Assembly (NCBI GenBank): GCA_948473085.1
Contig: CAOKWH010000018.1
Coordinates: 1-34,950 of the forward strand
Origin: an uncultured Clostridia bacterium
Lineage (GTDB): Bacteria > Bacillota > Clostridia > Oscillospirales > Ruminococcaceae
Reading direction: 5' to 3'
Length of the DNA stretch: 34,950 bases
Positions 33,051-34,950 of the stretch are shown here, piece by piece (within the stretch, counting starts at the first letter, position 1; every line of letters begins with the position of its first letter). A program made the position numbers and the translations under genes. Below the pieces are notes generated by a model. It saw only the letters and a list, made by a program, of their open reading frames with translations, did no database searches and was not told the origin of the DNA.

Positions 33051-34214
33051 ATGATATTGGAACGAATTTCACCCTATTTTAATGAACAATTTGTTTTTTC
33101 CACCCTTACTCAGTTAAAAAAGGGCAGTACAGCCCCTTACAAGAAAGTGCAGATCCGCCCCTTTTTGCAGGGGGATGATTTGACCTTTCAGTTTACCTAT
33201 GTCTATGATAAAAAGGTCACGCATGAAAACCTGTCGCCCCACGAGGCTGCCCAGGCCGTGGCGGGCTTGTTGGAAAACACCTTCCATCAGTGTATTATCC
33301 ACACCACCCAGCATGACTATCATTTAACCCTGTTCTCCCGGCTGAAAATTAAAACACAAGCCCCCACCAAGGCAGAGGAACAGAACCTGGCCCACAACAA
33401 ACAAAAAGCCTATGCCATTCCGGACGGGGAACCCTGCGACTTTTTAATTTATTTGGGCGTAATGAATGCCGAAGGCAAAGTGTTGCGGGCCTACTATGAT
33501 AAATTTAGGCAAATCAATAAATATTTGGAGTTGGTGGCTGGCTGTGTAGACAGCTTACCCCGGAACCGCCGTATCCATATTGTAGATTTTGGATGTGGAA
33601 AAAGTTATCTGACCTTTGCACTATACCACTATCTGGTAAATAAACTGGGGCTAAATGTACAGATTATCGGCCTGGATTTGAAGGACGATGTTGTCCGCTA
33701 TTGTGAACAGGTGGCCCGAGAACTGCATTATGACGGCCTAACCTTTCTCACTGGGGATATTCAAAGCTATACCTCCGGCGGCCCCATTGATATGGTGGTA
33801 ACACTGCACGCCTGTGATACGGCCACTGATGCCGCCATAGTCCAAGCCATTGGCTGGGACTGCAAAATTCTGCTTACTGTTCCCTGCTACCAACATGAAT
33901 TGTTTAGCAAAATCAAAAATGATTCAATGAAAGTTATCACTAAGCATGGCATTCTTAAGGAACGCCTATCTGCTATTATTACAGACAGCATACGCGGTCA
34001 GCTGTTGGAGGCCTGTGGATATGAAGTGGCCATCATGGAATTTATCTCTATGGAACACACGCCTAAAAATATCTTAATTAAGGCAAATAAAGCCGGTGGA
34101 TATAATCAGAAAGCCTATGCCAACTACCTATCTTTCGCCCAGGATTGGGATATTTATCCCTACTTAGAGCAGGAGCTGATCCGTGCCGGGCGAATACCTG
34201 CACGAAAAAATTAG
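33051..34214 (+). CDS. Class I SAM-dependent methyltransferase
   Basis: This 387-residue protein has a divergent N-terminal domain (about 1-120) and a Rossmann-type methyltransferase domain. The SAM-binding motif IVDFGCGKSYLTFAL is at about 177-191, and the second acidic motif at IIGLDLKDD. A VTLHACDTATD segment follows, as in the Methyltransf_32 group. That group includes RNA- or unknown-substrate enzymes, so no target is named. AAGAGG precedes ATG. No clear promoter was found outside the repeat cluster that ends about 50 nt upstream. The gene is followed after 19 nt by a small ABM-domain gene in probable operon. Confidence 0.85.
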   Translation: MILERISPYFNEQFVFSTLTQLKKGSTAPYKKVQIRPFLQGDDLTFQFTYVYDKKVTHENLSPHEAAQAVAGLLENTFHQCIIHTTQHDYHLTLFSRLKIKTQAPTKAEEQNLAHNKQKAYAIPDGEPCDFLIYLGVMNAEGKVLRAYYDKFRQINKYLELVAGCVDSLPRNRRIHIVDFGCGKSYLTFALYHYLVNKLGLNVQIIGLDLKDDVVRYCEQVARELHYDGLTFLTGDIQSYTSGGPIDMVVTLHACDTATDAAIVQAIGWDCKILLTVPCYQHELFSKIKNDSMKVITKHGILKERLSAIITDSIRGQLLEACGYEVAIMEFISMEHTPKNILIKANKAGGYNQKAYANYLSFAQDWDIYPYLEQELIRAGRIPARKN

Positions 34215-34233
34215 AAGGGGGAAGGTAAAACAC

Positions 34234-34587
34234 ATGAGCAACATTATTGTCCTATTTGAAGTAAAGCCCACTTTAGAAGGAAAACAGCGCTATTTGGATT
34301 TGGCCGCTATGTTAAAGCCGCTGCTTACCGGCTTTGAAGGCTTTATACGCGCTGAGCGATTTGTTAGCCTCAATGAGGAAGGTAAGCTGCTATCAATGAA
34401 TATTTGGACCGACGAAACTGCTGTGGAGCGCTGGCGTACCACCGTGGAACACCGCATGAGCCAACAAGAGGGACGGGAAAAGCTGTTTGAATCCTATAAA
34501 ATTACAGTTTGTTCCATTCTGCGGGAATATTCCCAACAGGAGCGCAGAGAGGCCCCAGCAGATTCAAACGCTTTCTTTCATATTTAA
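34234..34587 (+). CDS. Antibiotic-biosynthesis-monooxygenase (ABM) domain protein
   Basis: This 117-residue protein is a small ferredoxin-like-fold ABM family member (dimeric alpha-beta barrel). The pattern is IIVLFEVKPTLEGKQRYLDL, a central GFIRAERFVSLNEEGKLLSMNIWTD, then an E-rich helix (AVERWRTTVEHRMSQQEG). Such proteins include quinol monooxygenases and haem-degrading enzymes. No specific residues allow a choice. A GGGGGAAGG region sits in front of ATG. It is cotranscribed with the methyltransferase and ends at a terminator. Confidence 0.8.
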   Translation: MSNIIVLFEVKPTLEGKQRYLDLAAMLKPLLTGFEGFIRAERFVSLNEEGKLLSMNIWTDETAVERWRTTVEHRMSQQEGREKLFESYKITVCSILREYSQQERREAPADSNAFFHI

Positions 34588-34595
34588 AAAAGCAA

Positions 34596-34631
34596 GCCTC
34601 TGCCAGTAGACATAGCAGAGGCCGATTTTTT
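34596..34631 (+). terminator. Intrinsic terminator after the ABM gene
   Basis: GCCTCTGC and GCAGAGGC pair around an 11-nt loop, followed by CGA and six T. Confidence 0.88.
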
Positions 34632-34633
34632 GC

Positions 34634-34671
34634 AAAAGAAAAGCGTGTTTCCTCAACAGAAAACACGCTTT
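34634..34671 (-). terminator. Intrinsic terminator of the tRNA operon
   Basis: On the minus strand AAAAGCGTGTTT and AAACACGCTTTT pair, followed by CTTTT. It starts directly after the CCA end of tRNA-Trp. Confidence 0.88.
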
Positions 34672-34747
34672 TGGCAGGGGCAGTAGGACTTGAACCCACG
34701 ACCAACGGTTTTGGAGACCGCGACTCTACCAACTGAGCTATACCCCT
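34672..34747 (-). tRNA. tRNA-Trp (anticodon CCA)
   Basis: The full cloverleaf is readable on the minus strand: acceptor AGGGGTA/TGCCCCT, D-arm GCTCAGTTGGTAGAG, anticodon loop CTCCAAA (anticodon CCA), TTCAAGT T-loop, and encoded 3' CCA. Confidence 0.95.
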
Positions 34748-34763
34748 ATCTTTATCAACAATT

Positions 34764-34840
34764 TGGTGGGCCTTCAGGGATTCGAACCCGGGACCGTCCG
34801 GTTATGAGCCGGATGCTCTAACCAACTGAGCTAAAGGCCC
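34764..34840 (-). tRNA. tRNA with anticodon CAT, probably elongator tRNA-Met
   Basis: On the minus strand: acceptor GGGCCTT/AAGGCCC, anticodon loop CTCATAA, T-loop TTCGAAT, encoded CCA. A CAT anticodon could also be tRNA-Ile2 (lysidine-modified). The body resembles clostridial elongator Met. Confidence 0.88.
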
Positions 34841-34853
34841 AAAATTGATAAAT

Positions 34854-34883
34854 AAGCTGCATAGCCACCAAGATATGCAGCTT
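34854..34883 (-). terminator. Hairpin between tRNA-Asn and tRNA-Met
   Basis: A perfect 10-bp stem AAGCTGCATA / TATGCAGCTT has a 10-nt loop. The downstream minus-strand tract is only moderately T-rich (ATTTATC), so it may be a weak terminator or a processing signal. Confidence 0.55.
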
Positions 34884-34895
34884 TCAACAAACAAT

Positions 34896-34950
34896 TGGCT
34901 CCCCAAGTTGGACTCGAACCAACGACCCTGCGGTTAACAGCCGCATGCTC
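34896..34950 (-). tRNA. tRNA-Asn (anticodon GTT), partial
   Basis: On the minus strand the anticodon stem TGCGG/CCGCA with loop CTGTTAA, T-loop TTCGAGT and encoded CCA are visible. The 5' half lies beyond the window end. Confidence 0.92.

Overview
The window looks like chromosome of a low-oxygen Gram-positive bacterium, most likely a gut clostridium of the Oscillospirales (Ruminococcaceae/Oscillospiraceae). The placement is inferred from gene content, since no rRNA is present. Nearly every gene has a strong AGGAGG-type ribosome site and a sigma-A promoter. Typical Firmicutes families are present (DUF896, DUF975, a DUF1385 gene beside prmC, an ECF S component), together with rubrerythrin and many peptide and amino-acid enzymes. 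Most transcription units end in clear intrinsic terminators. The coding sequence is moderately GC-rich, with AT-rich patches at about 17.5-18.7, 20.2-20.7 and 29.9-31.0 kb.

Layout. 1-0.9 kb: a palindromic repeat pair, then a LUD-domain protein. 1.1-4.4 kb (minus): an M20 amidohydrolase, a DUF975 membrane protein and a histidine phosphatase. 4.7-13.3 kb (plus): an XRE regulator, a lipoprotein, a nitroreductase, a second lipoprotein, an OmpR-type two-component pair, a DUF1385 protein, PrmC and an isochorismatase-family hydrolase. 13.3-15.6 kb (minus): an EcsC remnant and a GlgB-like protein. 15.9-17.3 kb: a C69 dipeptidase. 17.5-22.1 kb: small unknown and regulatory genes, GAPDH, and a histidine-kinase-like protein. 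22.5-24.4 kb (minus): DUF896, an MGMT-like protein and a MalQ-like protein. 24.6-28.0 kb (minus): a short Gln/Asn-rich ORF, a structured leader with a terminator, a GltS-type symporter and a second M20 amidohydrolase. 28.4-29.9 kb (plus): a third M20 amidohydrolase. 30.1-34.6 kb: an Abi-family protein, an ECF S component, rubrerythrin, a second cluster of the palindromic repeat, a methyltransferase and an ABM-domain protein. The end holds three minus-strand tRNA genes (Trp, Met, partial Asn).

How it works together. Three AbgB-like M20 amidohydrolases, a glutamate-type symporter and a C69 dipeptidase suggest scavenging of acylated amino acids or small peptides. The symporter/amidohydrolase operon has no visible promoter downstream of a strong terminator in its leader. 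A 47-codon ORF with 12 Gln and 8 Asn codons precedes that terminator, so leader-peptide attenuation is a candidate mechanism.

Three otherwise well-preserved proteins lack catalytic residues. The GlgB-like protein has Asn at the nucleophile and Glu at the third acid. The MalQ-like protein lacks the nucleophile and acid/base motifs. The kinase-like protein has no H-box histidine. These putative pseudoenzymes, the attenuator, an apparent AUA start codon and the covarying palindromic repeats are the main points of interest.
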